Assembly (NCBI RefSeq): GCF_014764505.1
Contig: NZ_JACXWX010000021.1
Span: 1 to 64,000, forward strand
Direction of reading: 5' to 3'
DNA: 64,000 nt
Source of the DNA: Phormidium tenue FACHB-886
GTDB lineage: Bacteria > Cyanobacteriota > Cyanobacteriia > Elainellales > Elainellaceae
Shown in pieces: positions 38,520 to 48,475 of this stretch. The stretch's first letter is position 1; every line of letters begins with the position of its first letter. Made by a program: the position numbers and the translations under genes. Below the pieces are notes generated by a model, which saw only the letters and a list, made by a program, of their open reading frames with translations, searched no databases and was not told the DNA's origin.

Positions 38520-40244
38520 TTAGGGCTGCGGCACCTCTACCAGCTCCAACGGCTGTTCAGGAAGAACGAGCGGCTGTTTGACCTGCCAGTTTGTGCCCTG
38601 AGATTGCAGCACAAGCTGGTGGTAATTAGCTAGCGTCTCGCGATGACCGACGCTTAAGAAAGTCGTGCCGATCGCCTGAAGATGCTGGTAGAGGCGCTCT
38701 TCATTGTCGAGATCTAGGGCACTGGTTGCCTCATCCAGGATGGCGTAGCTCGGCTGATTGAGCAGCAAACGGGCAAAGGTAAGACGCTGTTGTTCTCCCA
38801 GAGATAAAACATCTGCCCAATCCTGCTTGGCATCAAAACCGCCAAAGCGATCTGCCAGGTCAGCCAGGTTCACCTGCTCCAAAACTTGCTTCAAGCGTTC
38901 GTCTTCTACCTCCATTTCGGTGTTGGGATAGAGGAGCTGATCGCGCAGTGTGCCCAACACCATGTAAGGCCGCTGCGGCAGAAATAGGATTTGGTCGGAC
39001 TTGGGACGAATGATCTTGCCGGTTCCGGCGTTCCACAGTCCAGCGATCGCTCTCAGCAGCGAACTCTTGCCACAGCCGCTAGCTCCCATCACCAACAGAC
39101 CTTTGCCCGTGGGTAGCTCTATCGACAGGTCTTCAATCAACGTCCGCTGGTGGTTGGGGGTTTGCAGCGTCAAGTGTTCTAGGGCTAAGCGATCGGCTTC
39201 TACAGTTTCAATCGCTGGCTGGGATGGATCAGACGCTGATTGTTCCAAAAATTCTGCAAAACTAGCCAACCGGTTGATTCCAGCGCCAAAGGTAGTCAAC
39301 GCCTGGAAGCGAGCTACCACGACGTTGAGTGAGAAGAAGACACGGACGAAAGCCCCCTGCGCCTCGCTGACCTTGCCCACCTCAATCTCGCCTGCAAAAA
39401 TGCCAGGAGCGACGACCAGCGCAGGCAAAATGAAAGGGATGAACTCATAGGCGTTCGTCAGCACATTCAAATTTAACTCCCAGATCAGCAGCCGCTTCAC
39501 GTTGTCAAACACTTCCAAAAACCGCTGCTTGACCTGATTCGACTCCCGTTCCTCGCCCTGGTAAAAGGCGATCGCTTCGGCGTTTTCTCGAATTCGCACT
39601 AGACTAAAACGAAAATCGGCTTCTTTCTTAAGCTGCTCAAAATTAAGCCGCACTAGCGGCTTCCCGAATACACCAGTGGTCACCAGCGTCCCGACCAGGG
39701 CATACAGCACCAGAAAAAACACCAGGGGACGAGAGATTCCCCAAAGCACTCCACTGAAGGCGATCACGGACAGAACTGACTCGACTGCCACCAGCAAAAA
39801 AGTGAGGGATTCTTGGGTGAAGCTGCGGACATCCTCAGCGATTCGCTGGTCGGGGTTGTCGATCTTGGTGGTGGCGGCATTGAGGTTGTAGTAGGCACGA
39901 CCGTTAAAGTAGTTGTCTAGGAAGTGATCGGTCAGCCAGCGTCGCCACTGTAAACTGAGGCGATCGCGCAGATACCGATAGCCTGCTAGCAGCGGCGCAT
40001 AGATCACCAGCACGCCAATAAAAATAAAGACCGTTTGCCAAAAGCGCGGCTCGTCTTGGGCAGAGAGGGCTGAAATCAACACGCCTCGTTTATTGTTGAG
40101 TACCACGCTTAAGCCGGTATATGCCAACAAACACAGCACCACTCCCAGCAGGAGTCCCCTGGCTTGCCATTTTTCATCGCCAAGCCAATAGGATTTGGCA
40201 ATCTTCCAAAACTGCTGGAATACATTCAAATTCAATCGATCCAT
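38520..40244 (-). CDS. BacA/SbmA-type ABC transporter, fused permease-ATPase
   Basis: This 574-aa half-transporter has an ABC_membrane_2 (SbmA/BacA) domain with about six membrane segments (1-330; marker WRRWLTDHFLDNYFNGRAYY) and an ATPase domain with Walker A GASGCGKSSLL (about 394-404), signature LSLGEQQRL and Walker B YAILDEATSALD. Relatives import antimicrobial peptides, bleomycin or, for mycobacterial Rv1819c, cobalamin. The neighbouring cobalamin adenosyltransferase makes a corrinoid substrate worth considering; that is inference. I saw no B12-box-like riboswitch upstream. Confidence 0.88.
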   Translation of the reverse strand: MDRLNLNVFQQFWKIAKSYWLGDEKWQARGLLLGVVLCLLAYTGLSVVLNNKRGVLISALSAQDEPRFWQTVFIFIGVLVIYAPLLAGYRYLRDRLSLQWRRWLTDHFLDNYFNGRAYYNLNAATTKIDNPDQRIAEDVRSFTQESLTFLLVAVESVLSVIAFSGVLWGISRPLVFFLVLYALVGTLVTTGVFGKPLVRLNFEQLKKEADFRFSLVRIRENAEAIAFYQGEERESNQVKQRFLEVFDNVKRLLIWELNLNVLTNAYEFIPFILPALVVAPGIFAGEIEVGKVSEAQGAFVRVFFSLNVVVARFQALTTFGAGINRLASFAEFLEQSASDPSQPAIETVEADRLALEHLTLQTPNHQRTLIEDLSIELPTGKGLLVMGASGCGKSSLLRAIAGLWNAGTGKIIRPKSDQILFLPQRPYMVLGTLRDQLLYPNTEMEVEDERLKQVLEQVNLADLADRFGGFDAKQDWADVLSLGEQQRLTFARLLLNQPSYAILDEATSALDLDNEERLYQHLQAIGTTFLSVGHRETLANYHQLVLQSQGTNWQVKQPLVLPEQPLELVEVPQP

Positions 40245-40477
40245 CTACTTGTGTCCTTGGAAAGGGTCTACCCAGTGCAGGCTACGACCTTTAAGGTAAA
40301 CCTTGACTAAGCAAGATGAACCCATCTAACAGCCGATTGTGATTGTTCTGCCCTGTGCATCGGCTACCCGTAACGTTTTGCAGTTAAGACGATCCCAGAG
40401 GCAGTGCGATCTCCTTTCTGGAATGCTGAATCGCCTGGGTGTATTACCACTGGTTCTACCAATTTGAGGGAAGAAAG

Positions 40478-41410
40478 ATGATGCGTGTAATAAAACGCTT
40501 TCTTCATAAGCCACTCAGAACTTTGATGCCGATCGGCTGTGGGCTTTTGTTGTGTAGTCTAATTGGCTTGGCGGGTTTGCCTGTCAGCTCTCAACCTGTT
40601 CAAGCGAATGCCGGACTCTCTATGAGCCGCAACCCGAACGAACTGACCATTGCACAACAGGTTGATGACCAACAGATTAATCTGGGGCAATCGTTCCAAG
40701 CGCTAGGCGTTGACGGGTCCATTGTCATCTACGACAAAAATAACGATCGCTTCTACGAACACAACCCATCTCGCAATACCACTGCCTTTTTTCCTGCTTC
40801 CACGTTCAAAATCTTCAATGCGCTGGTGTCTCTCGAAACAGGCGTAATTCCAAACGATGTTGCAGTTTTAACCTGGGACGGTATTAAACGCGAGTTGCCT
40901 GGTGTAGGTGAAATCCCAGCCTGGAACCGCGACACCAATTTGCGGCAAGCCTTCAAGGATTCAACTATCTGGTTCTATCAAGTTTTGGCCCGCAAAAATG
41001 GGCATGAGCGGATGCAGCAGTTTATCAATCAGGCGGGATACGGCAACCGTCAGATTGGCACAGAGCAGCAGATCGATCGCTTCTGGTTAGACGGACCGCT
41101 GCAAATCACTCCCAAACAGCACATCGAATTTCTGGAGCGGCTCGATCGCAACGATCTACCCTTTTCAGAGAGAACGCTAGCGTTGGTCAAAGACATTATG
41201 CTTGTAGAGCAAACCCCAAACTATACGCTGCGTGGAAAAACAGGTTGGGATACTAGCGTAACGCCTAACATTGGTTGGTTTGTGGGTTACCTGGAACAGA
41301 ATAATAACAAATATTTCTTCGCCACAAACATTATGATGCCAAGTGCAGAAGATGCTGCCAAGCGGCTAGAGGTAACGCGTCGCAGTTTCAAAGCCCTGGG
41401 GCTACTTTAA
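40478..41410 (+). CDS. Class D (OXA-type) beta-lactamase
   Basis: This 310-aa serine beta-lactamase or closely related penicillin-binding protein has the active-site STFK (about residue 108), STI at the SxV position (about 162), YGN (about 188) and KTGW (about 254), in class D order. FNALVSLETGVI after STFK is also typical. The N-terminus (1-45) is a signal peptide: basic start, hydrophobic core GLLLCSLIGLAG and a likely cut after QANA. ATG 40478 has GAGGGAAGAAAG just upstream. It is chromosomal and has no mobile element beside it, so it looks like an intrinsic gene. Its activity cannot be judged here. Confidence 0.88.
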   Translation: MMRVIKRFLHKPLRTLMPIGCGLLLCSLIGLAGLPVSSQPVQANAGLSMSRNPNELTIAQQVDDQQINLGQSFQALGVDGSIVIYDKNNDRFYEHNPSRNTTAFFPASTFKIFNALVSLETGVIPNDVAVLTWDGIKRELPGVGEIPAWNRDTNLRQAFKDSTIWFYQVLARKNGHERMQQFINQAGYGNRQIGTEQQIDRFWLDGPLQITPKQHIEFLERLDRNDLPFSERTLALVKDIMLVEQTPNYTLRGKTGWDTSVTPNIGWFVGYLEQNNNKYFFATNIMMPSAEDAAKRLEVTRRSFKALGLL

Positions 41411-41522
41411 TTGCTTCAGCAAACTGATGGCAGGCTCAAGGGCTGGAGTCCAATCTTCTAGAAGGAGTCCAACTCTCCAGAAATAGCTAAGCAGCCCAAC
41501 TGAAAACTGTACGAGCGGATAG

Positions 41523-41555
41523 GGTAAAGAGCGCATTGTGAGTGCGCTCTTTACC
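41523..41555 (+). terminator. Perfect 13-bp hairpin after the beta-lactamase gene
   Basis: GGTAAAGAGCGCA (41523-41535) and TGCGCTCTTTACC (41543-41555) form a perfect stem with a 7-nt loop. No long T-run follows, so it may act as a terminator or RNA-stabilising structure. Confidence 0.6.
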
Positions 41556-41664
41556 GCTCATTGAAGATTTCTATCTTGCAGCGGTGCAGGTTGTAACTAA
41601 AGATGGAACTGCTCTTGCGGTTCTAGATATATTCTAAAGAGGCAACTGGTGTAAAGAGCTTCTT

Positions 41665-42972
41665 ATGGTAGTAACCACCCTCTCAACCACTCAAACCAAC
41701 AACCCGTTCGCTCAGACTAATACGCTCTTTAGCTCTAGTAGTTCTTCTAGCGGTAGTATTGTTGGCAATCGCTTGAACAACGGACTGAACAATACGGGCA
41801 GCGCTTTTAGTAATAGAAACAGTACGTTTGGAAGTAATCTTTCTAACAATAGCAATATCAACAGTGGAACTGGGTTAAGCAATACTAATTTCGGGTCGAC
41901 CGGCACTACCAGCAACTTAAGCTTATCCAACAGAAATACCAACAGCAACTCTTCTATTAATAGCTTTTCTAACAATAATCTTTCTAGCAACAGCCTGTCT
42001 TCAAATAGCCTTAACTCGCTCGGTGCTACGAGCAATTTAAATCGATTTGGCAACACAGGGAACACCCTGCTAACAAACTCCTCCAATAGGCTTGGCAGTA
42101 GCAACTTCGGTCAATTTGGTTCTCGCAACAATGCGTTTTCTACCAACAATGGACTGAGTGGCTCAAATTTCGGTGGAGCAAACGTTGGAGGCAATTCTTT
42201 TAATACCGCAAACGGTAATACAGGCGGTAATGCCGTAGATGGCAATGTCGATGATAACGCAGACGGCAATAATTTAGGCGGTAACAGCACAGGCGGTAAT
42301 ACCAATTCGGGCACTGGTAGTTTGGGTACTGGCGGCTTGGGCACTGGTGGTTTCGGTACTGGTGGTTTCGGTACGGGAAGCGGTCTAGGCACTGATGGTC
42401 TGGGTATTGGTAGTGGAGGCGGCTTTTCAACAGGCGGCAGTTCGCAGAATCAATTCGCTGGAGTACGCCGCAACGGAAACAACCGCAACAATCGCCTAAA
42501 CGGTAGAGAGCGCAACGATCTGCTGACAGGGCTGAATGGCGATGATACGTTGAGAGGCGCTCCGGGCGATGATGTGTTAATTGGTGGGCAGGGCAATGAC
42601 CTGCTTGAAGGAGGTTTAGGGCGCGATTTCATCCAGGGTGACAACGGGAATGATAGGCTATACGGCAATCGGGGAAATGACCAGATAACCGGCGGAAATG
42701 GGAACGATCGGCTGATTGCTGGAGCAGGCAACGATATTGTTGTGGGCGGAAACAATCGAGATATCTTTGAGCTAAGAATCGGGGTGGGACAAGTGACCAT
42801 CAGGGATTTTCAGCGAATCAGCGATCGGCTAGCGCTGCCCGACACGATCAGCTTTGGCAATTTAACCTTTAGACAACAAGGACGCGACACGTTGATTGAG
42901 CGTGGCAACGATCTGCTAGCAACGCTAAACAACGTTAGAAGCACTAGCCTGACTGCAAGCGACTTCACCTAG
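41665..42972 (+). CDS. Asn/Ser/Gly-rich RTX calcium-binding protein
   Basis: This 435-aa protein has two unlike halves. Residues 1-270 are low-complexity, rich in Asn, Ser and Gly, with short tandem units such as GTGGFGTGG near 225-240. Residues about 280-370 hold RTX nonapeptides (GDDTLRGAPGDDVLIGGQGNDLLEGG type, about eight turns) that bind calcium in a beta roll, followed by a C-terminal domain (QVTIRDFQRISDRLALP, SLTASDF) resembling the end of many cyanobacterial RTX proteins. There is no signal peptide, so secretion by a type I system is inferred. Function unknown. Confidence 0.8.
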   Translation: MVVTTLSTTQTNNPFAQTNTLFSSSSSSSGSIVGNRLNNGLNNTGSAFSNRNSTFGSNLSNNSNINSGTGLSNTNFGSTGTTSNLSLSNRNTNSNSSINSFSNNNLSSNSLSSNSLNSLGATSNLNRFGNTGNTLLTNSSNRLGSSNFGQFGSRNNAFSTNNGLSGSNFGGANVGGNSFNTANGNTGGNAVDGNVDDNADGNNLGGNSTGGNTNSGTGSLGTGGLGTGGFGTGGFGTGSGLGTDGLGIGSGGGFSTGGSSQNQFAGVRRNGNNRNNRLNGRERNDLLTGLNGDDTLRGAPGDDVLIGGQGNDLLEGGLGRDFIQGDNGNDRLYGNRGNDQITGGNGNDRLIAGAGNDIVVGGNNRDIFELRIGVGQVTIRDFQRISDRLALPDTISFGNLTFRQQGRDTLIERGNDLLATLNNVRSTSLTASDFT

Positions 42973-43018
42973 CCCCATCTAGCAGTGAATTATTAGGTGG
43001 ATTATTAAAAGGTGCTTG

Positions 43019-43936
43019 TTAAAACACGTGCAGATCCAGATGATCTGCCATGTGCTTGATTAGGGCGAGCGCCGCAACGGGGTTGCCAATTGTATCTAAA
43101 GCGGGGCTGTAGCAGGCAATTACCCCTTCTGTGGGGACAATTGCTAATAGTGCTCCGCTGATGCCAGATTTCATTGGCAGTCCTACCTGCATAGCATAGT
43201 GACTAGAGGCTTCGTAAAGCCCACAGGTTAGCATCAGCGTGTTAACGATACGGCGGTAGGCAGGCTGAATAGAGGAGGCAGAGGCATAACCCTGCACTAG
43301 AAGCTGTCCCAAAAGTGCGAGATCGGCAACTGTTCCCGACAGACAGCAAATCTGTTCATAGGTATCCAAAGCAGTTTGCGGGTCTGCTAAGTAGCCAGCT
43401 TTTGCTAGGAAAGTAGCGATCGCTCGGTTCGTACCTTGCCCCACCGAGCGCACAGCAGCCAGCATCTCTTGGTCTAGCTTCAGCCGACAGCCTGCTTGCT
43501 GGTTCAGCCAGGTGCAAAGAGCGGCGCAGCGCTCAGTACCGCTGTGGCCCGGCAGCTTGCTTGCCAAGACGATCGCCCCGCTGTTGAGCATGGGGTTGCG
43601 GGGATATCCTTGGTCTGCTGCTAGTTGCTCCAGCGAGTTAAACGGCCGATCAGAGGGCTCAATGCCGACCCACTGAAACACCGAGTGACTACCAAATGCT
43701 TCTAGCAGATATAGGAGAGCGAACGGTTTGATGACACTCATTAGCGGAAAAACGCGATCGGTTTCGCCTGCGCTATAAATCTGCTGCAGAGTGCTGATGT
43801 GAAGGGCTAGCCAATTAGGGTTAGCCGCTTTGAGCAGGGAAATGCGATCGACAACACGACCCGAACTTGCCTGAGCCTTTGCTTGGTCGACCCAGTTTGC
43901 TAGCTGTGATTCACTGAGGCTATCAAACCGACTCAT
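43019..43936 (-). CDS. glsA: Glutaminase
   Basis: Glutaminase hydrolyses glutamine to glutamate and ammonia. The 305-aa serine-type enzyme shows FPLMSVIKPFALLYLLE (catalytic S-x-x-K), VGIEPSDRPFNSLEQL, PRNPMLNSGAIVLASKLPG, NRAIATFLAKAGYL, YEQICCLSGTVADLALLG and GLPMKSGISGALLAIVPTEG. ATG 43936 overlaps the stop of the ABC-F gene as ATGA (43933-43936), so the two are translationally coupled. That pairing has no obvious functional reason. Confidence 0.93.
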   Translation of the reverse strand: MSRFDSLSESQLANWVDQAKAQASSGRVVDRISLLKAANPNWLALHISTLQQIYSAGETDRVFPLMSVIKPFALLYLLEAFGSHSVFQWVGIEPSDRPFNSLEQLAADQGYPRNPMLNSGAIVLASKLPGHSGTERCAALCTWLNQQAGCRLKLDQEMLAAVRSVGQGTNRAIATFLAKAGYLADPQTALDTYEQICCLSGTVADLALLGQLLVQGYASASSIQPAYRRIVNTLMLTCGLYEASSHYAMQVGLPMKSGISGALLAIVPTEGVIACYSPALDTIGNPVAALALIKHMADHLDLHVF

Positions 43937-45858
43937 GCGTCCACTTCCGATAGTTCTAGCCATCTTTCGGTAGCAGTGTCAATGGTCGAGTTTAGCTCTG
44001 CCAAACGTTCCGACAGCTTTTGCACCTGCGTAAAGCCAGCGGGTGGATTATTGTACAGCGTTTTCTCGATCTCCTGCTTTTCGGCTTCCATATCTGGAAT
44101 TTGGGTTTCTAGCTGTTCTAGTTCGCGCTTTTCTTTATAAGAGAGCTTGCGCTTCTTCAAAACTTCGGGGCGCTGGACCGGTGGGCTGTCTTTTGGGTTG
44201 TCTTTGCTGCGATTAGGGCTAGCAGGTTCCTCTTTCGGTTCTTCAACTTTTTTATAGTCCAGATACACCGAATAGTTGCCTGGATATTGTCGCACTGTGC
44301 CGCCTGTTTCTAACGCAAAAATAGTATCGACCGTGCGATCGAGGAAATAGCGATCGTGCGATACCACAATTACACAACCATTGAAATCTTCTAAGTAGTC
44401 CTCCAGGATAGCAAGCGTTTGCACATCTAGATCGTTAGTAGGTTCGTCCAGAATTAAGACGTTGGGAGCCATCAGCAGCACCCGCAGCAGAAACAGCCGC
44501 CGCCTTTCTCCACCCGACAGTTTCTGGATCGGCGCGTATTGCTGGTTAGGCGGGAAGAGGAAGCGTTCTAGCATCTGTGAAGCGGTGATCACAGAGCCAT
44601 CGGCAGTTTTGACTAGCTCTGCTGTTTCTTTCAGGTAGTCGATGACGCGCTGGTTGGGGTTGACCATCAGATCGTCGGAATGCTGATCGAAGTAGCCAAT
44701 GTGAATAGTGCTGCCGATGTCTACGGTACCTGCATCCGGGGCAACTCGTCCGGTGATGATATTCATCAGCGTTGATTTGCCTGCACCATTACCGCCAATG
44801 ATGCCCACCCGATCGTCCGGATTAAATTCGTAAGTAAAGTCAGTAATCAGCGATCGTCCCTCGTAGGCTTTGCTGATGTGCTGCAGCTCGATCACCTTCT
44901 TGCCAATCCGCCGACCTACCGTAGAAATTTCAACTTTGCCCTGAGTCTGCTTAAAGTCTCTGGTCTGCATGTCTTCAATGCGCTGGATGCGGGCTTTCTG
45001 CTTGGTGCTACGGGCTTTGGCTCCGCGCTGCAGCCACTCCAATTCGCGTCGCAGCACGCCCCGGTGCTTGCGCTGGGCGCTAACATCGGCTTCTTCCGCA
45101 AGAGCTTTTTTCTCCAGGTAGTAGGAGTAGTTGCCGTCGTAGCTGTAGAGGTCACCGCGATCGATCTCTAGAATGCGATTGGTAACGCGATCGAGGAAAT
45201 AGCGGTCGTGGGTAATCAACAAAAGTGCGCCTCGGAAGCGGCTTAGATAGCTTTGCAGCCATTCCACCGACAGTGCATCCAGATGGTTCGTTGGCTCATC
45301 CATCAGCAGCACCTCGGGTTCCGACAGCAGCGCTGCCGCTAGGGCAATCCGTTTGCGATAGCCACCCGACAGATCGCCGATCTTCGCGTTGAAATTTTCG
45401 ATTCCCAGCTTGGTGAGGATGACTTTAGCGTTGGTTTCCAGTTCCCACGCGCCGATCGCATCCATCTGATGAGTCAGCCTAGACAACTGAGACAGTTGCT
45501 CCTTCTGGGCAGACGCATCGCCTGTATCGTGACCGAGCTGATCGGAGAGGGCTTCGTATTGCCGCACCAGCGCCATCCGATCGTTATTGTCGGCAAACAC
45601 CTGCTCCAAAACCGTGTGATTTTCATCCATCTCTGGCTGCTGGGGCAGGTAAACCACCCGCGCTCCCGCATTCACCCAAAGCTCGCCGCTGTCGATCGGC
45701 TCTAGTCCGGCGATCATCTTGAGCAGCGTCGATTTACCTGAGCCGTTCGTGCCGATTAACCCAATTTTTTCGGTTTCATTGAGGCTAAAGCTGGCATCTT
45801 TGAGGATTTCTTTGATGCCAAAGTCTTTTTTTACCGATTGCAGCGTAAGGAGGCTCAT
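43933..45858 (-). CDS. ABC-F family ATPase (Uup-like)
   Basis: This 641-aa protein has two ABC ATPase domains without membrane segments. Walker A motifs are GTNGSGKSTLL (about 36-46) and GGNGAGKSTLM (about 355-365). Signatures are LSGGYRKRIALA and LSGGERRRLFL. Walker B motifs are LLMDEPTNHLD and LILDEPTNDLD. The domains are joined by the ABC-F linker (about 240-310, RRELEWLQRGAKARSTKQKARI). The C-terminus (about 560-641) is a coiled coil, as in Uup. ABC-F proteins act on ribosomes; Uup is linked to DNA or ribosome processes. Confidence 0.92.
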   Translation of the reverse strand: MSLLTLQSVKKDFGIKEILKDASFSLNETEKIGLIGTNGSGKSTLLKMIAGLEPIDSGELWVNAGARVVYLPQQPEMDENHTVLEQVFADNNDRMALVRQYEALSDQLGHDTGDASAQKEQLSQLSRLTHQMDAIGAWELETNAKVILTKLGIENFNAKIGDLSGGYRKRIALAAALLSEPEVLLMDEPTNHLDALSVEWLQSYLSRFRGALLLITHDRYFLDRVTNRILEIDRGDLYSYDGNYSYYLEKKALAEEADVSAQRKHRGVLRRELEWLQRGAKARSTKQKARIQRIEDMQTRDFKQTQGKVEISTVGRRIGKKVIELQHISKAYEGRSLITDFTYEFNPDDRVGIIGGNGAGKSTLMNIITGRVAPDAGTVDIGSTIHIGYFDQHSDDLMVNPNQRVIDYLKETAELVKTADGSVITASQMLERFLFPPNQQYAPIQKLSGGERRRLFLLRVLLMAPNVLILDEPTNDLDVQTLAILEDYLEDFNGCVIVVSHDRYFLDRTVDTIFALETGGTVRQYPGNYSVYLDYKKVEEPKEEPASPNRSKDNPKDSPPVQRPEVLKKRKLSYKEKRELEQLETQIPDMEAEKQEIEKTLYNNPPAGFTQVQKLSERLAELNSTIDTATERWLELSEVDA

Positions 45859-46151
45859 GGGGAGGCGATCTTGTGAAGGTCTGCTCGATTAGCTTACCAA
45901 ATTCCCCTTTGGGCTCGCCTTAGAGGATGTTTGAGCAGCCTATTGCAACGGACGAGTAACGCATGGCTGCGATTTTGATGTATCTCCCATCTACTACATC
46001 CGTTACTGCTCCATTGTCAGTCGAGAACTGCTACAGCATCACCTTAAAGAAACTCTAACTTGTCTCCCAATTTGCCGCGTAGGAAAGTATCGTTTTGAAA
46101 GAATAGCCGAGAGAATCGCACCGCAAGTTCCGTTACAAGTTATAAAGACCT

Positions 46152-48116
46152 ATGTCAGACGCTACGATCGAATCGATTCTTCACGAAAACCGTACCTTTA
46201 AGCCGCCCGCTGCTTTTTCCGAGCAGGCACGCATCAAAAGCCTTGCCGACTACGAGCAGCTTTATGAGAAGGCAAAGGCAGACCCAGCGGCGTTTTGGGC
46301 AGAACTTGCCGAGCGGGAATTGCACTGGTTTCAAAAGTGGGATCAGGTGCTGGATTGGCAGCCTCCCTTCGCGAAGTGGTTCGTCAACGGCAAAATCAAC
46401 ATTTCCTACAACTGCCTCGATCGCCACCTCACGACCTGGCGACGCAATAAAGCCGCGCTGATTTGGGAAGGTGAACCCGGTGATTCACGCACCTATACCT
46501 ATGCCCAGCTTCACCGTGAAGTTTGCCAGTTTGCAAACGGGCTCAAGCAGTTGGGCATCCAGAAGGGCGATATCGTTGGCATCTACATGCCGATGATTCC
46601 AGAAGCGGCAATTGCCATGCTGGCCTGTGCCCGCATTGGGGCGCCGCATACCGTGGTGTTTGGTGGCTTTAGCGCTGAAGCATTGCGCGATCGGCTCAAC
46701 GACGGCAAAGCAAAAGCGGTGATCACTGCAGATGGCGGCTGGCGCAAAGATGCGATCGTCCCACTGAAGTCCCAGGTAGACAAAGCGCTGGCAAACGCGC
46801 CCACAGTCGAGAAGGTGCTGGTGGTGCAGCGGACAGGGCAAGAGGTACAGATGCAAGCCGATCGAGACTACTGGTGGCATGAACTGCGTCAAGGCATCTC
46901 GGCAGACTGCCCGGCAGAACCCATGGACAGCGAAGATTTGCTGTTTATCCTCTATACATCCGGCAGCACGGGCAAGCCCAAAGGCGTGGTTCACACCACA
47001 GGCGGTTACAACCTCTACACCCACCTGACGACCCAGTGGACTTTTGACCTGAAGGACACAGATGTTTACTGGTGTACGGCCGACGTTGGCTGGATCACCG
47101 GACATAGCTACATCGTCTATGGTCCGCTGTCTAACGGGGCAACCACGGTGATGTACGAAGGAGCGCCGCGCCCCTCCAACCCGGGCTGCTTTTGGGATGT
47201 GATCGAGAAATACGGGGTGACAATCTTCTACACCGCGCCGACTGCGATTCGGACTTTCATCCGCATGGGCGACGATTTGCCTAACGCCAGAAACCTCTCC
47301 TCGCTGCGACTATTGGGCACGGTGGGCGAACCGATCAACCCGGAAGCCTGGATGTGGTACCACCGCGTCATCGGCAAGGAGCGCTGCCCGATCGTTGATA
47401 CCTGGTGGCAAACTGAAACGGGTGGTATCATGATTGCGCCGCTGCCTGGAGCCATTCCCACCAAACCTGGCTCTGCCACTCGTCCTTTTCCAGGCATTCT
47501 TGTCAAAATTGTCGATCTAGAGGGAAATGCGGTTCCTGCCAACGAAGGCGGCTACCTGGCAGTGCAGCATCCTTGGCCCGGGATGATGCGGACTGTGTTT
47601 AATGACCCCGATCGCTTCCGCCGCACCTACTGGGAACACCTGCCGCCCAAGGATGGGCAGTACCTTTACTTTGCTGGCGATGGGGCCCGTCGCGATGCAG
47701 ACGGCTACTTTTGGGTGATGGGCCGGGTGGATGATGTGATTAGCGTCTCTGGACACCGACTGGGCACGATGGAGATTGAATCAGCGCTAGTTTCGCATCC
47801 AGCAGTGGCAGAGGCTGCCGTGGTTGGGCGACCGGATGAGGTAAAAGGCGAAGACGTGGTGGCGTTTGTGACGTTAGATGGAACCCACTCGCCCAGCGAT
47901 GAACTGGCAGCTGAGCTTAAAAAGCATGTTGTGAGTGAGATCGGCGCACTGGCACGTCCGGGTGAAATTCGCTTTAGCGATGCCCTGCCTAAAACCCGAT
48001 CGGGTAAGATTATGCGGCGGCTGCTGCGATCGCTGGCAGCAGGTCAAGAAGTTTCTGGCGATACCTCAACCCTGGAGGATATGTCGGTGCTGGATAAGCT
48101 GCGGCAGGGCAGTTAG
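46152..48116 (+). CDS. acs: Acetyl-CoA synthetase
   Basis: This AMP-forming ligase makes acetyl-CoA from acetate. The 654-aa length is normal. Visible motifs: [13 protein letters not shown], the P-loop-like [19 protein letters not shown] (about 276-294), [51 protein letters not shown], and the C-terminal [13 protein letters not shown] with the lysine that is commonly acetylated for control. It is monocistronic by position, and a strong hairpin follows it. Confidence 0.97.
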   Translation: MSDATIESILHENRTFKPPAAFSEQARIKSLADYEQLYEKAKADPAAFWAELAERELHWFQKWDQVLDWQPPFAKWFVNGKINISYNCLDRHLTTWRRNKAALIWEGEPGDSRTYTYAQLHREVCQFANGLKQLGIQKGDIVGIYMPMIPEAAIAMLACARIGAPHTVVFGGFSAEALRDRLNDGKAKAVITADGGWRKDAIVPLKSQVDKALANAPTVEKVLVVQRTGQEVQMQADRDYWWHELRQGISADCPAEPMDSEDLLFILYTSGSTGKPKGVVHTTGGYNLYTHLTTQWTFDLKDTDVYWCTADVGWITGHSYIVYGPLSNGATTVMYEGAPRPSNPGCFWDVIEKYGVTIFYTAPTAIRTFIRMGDDLPNARNLSSLRLLGTVGEPINPEAWMWYHRVIGKERCPIVDTWWQTETGGIMIAPLPGAIPTKPGSATRPFPGILVKIVDLEGNAVPANEGGYLAVQHPWPGMMRTVFNDPDRFRRTYWEHLPPKDGQYLYFAGDGARRDADGYFWVMGRVDDVISVSGHRLGTMEIESALVSHPAVAEAAVVGRPDEVKGEDVVAFVTLDGTHSPSDELAAELKKHVVSEIGALARPGEIRFSDALPKTRSGKIMRRLLRSLAAGQEVSGDTSTLEDMSVLDKLRQGS

Positions 48117-48122
48117 GTTAAT

Positions 48123-48159
48123 TCCTTGAAAAGCCTCAGTTTCCAAGGCTTTTCAAGGA
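48123..48159. terminator. Bidirectional terminator between acs and the TIGR03792 gene
   Basis: A 14-bp stem (48123-48136 with 48146-48159; core CCTTGAAAAGCCT / AGGCTTTTCAAGG) surrounds a 9-nt loop between two convergent genes. A- and T-rich positions on both arms fit action in both directions. Confidence 0.8.
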
Positions 48160-48160
48160 G

Positions 48161-48475
48161 CTACAGACTGCGAAACGTTTTGCGGACTTGGTAAGAAGAT
48201 GACGCGACAATACTCTGTTCAACCTCACCCATTGCCTGGTTAAATTCGGCTTCGATTTGCTGCAGGTCTGCTGCCGGAATAGACTTCCAATTCTCCAGGC
48301 TTGCCCAGTGAATCACAATGATTAGCTCTGAGAAGTTTTCTGGACTAATCCAGACCTCTTTGCTCAAAAACCCTGGATATTTAGACAATGCCGTTGTCCA
48401 GATCTCCGCATCCTTCTGAACATAAAGCTCCCGCTGCTCAGGGTCAACCTGCACCTTAAGCCATTCGATAACCAT
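48161..48475 (-). CDS. TIGR03792 family protein
   Basis: This 104-aa protein has a single ferredoxin-like domain related to antibiotic biosynthesis monooxygenases (VIEWLKVQVDPEQRELYVQKDAEIW-type N-terminus, PGFLSKEVWISPEN, IVIHWASLENWKSIP). It matches the cyanobacterial family known as TIGR03792, whose function is not known. It converges with acs over a shared terminator. Confidence 0.82.
   Translation of the reverse strand: MVIEWLKVQVDPEQRELYVQKDAEIWTTALSKYPGFLSKEVWISPENFSELIIVIHWASLENWKSIPAADLQQIEAEFNQAMGEVEQSIVASSSYQVRKTFRSL

Noticed and set aside
40245-40477. Cobalamin riboswitch upstream of the BacA-like transporter
   Set aside because: No B12-box-like sequence or long structured leader was seen on the minus strand.
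41712-42392. Leu- and Pro-rich minus-strand ORFs in the RTX gene at 41665
   Set aside because: They are antisense shadows of the Asn/Ser/Gly-rich coding sequence.
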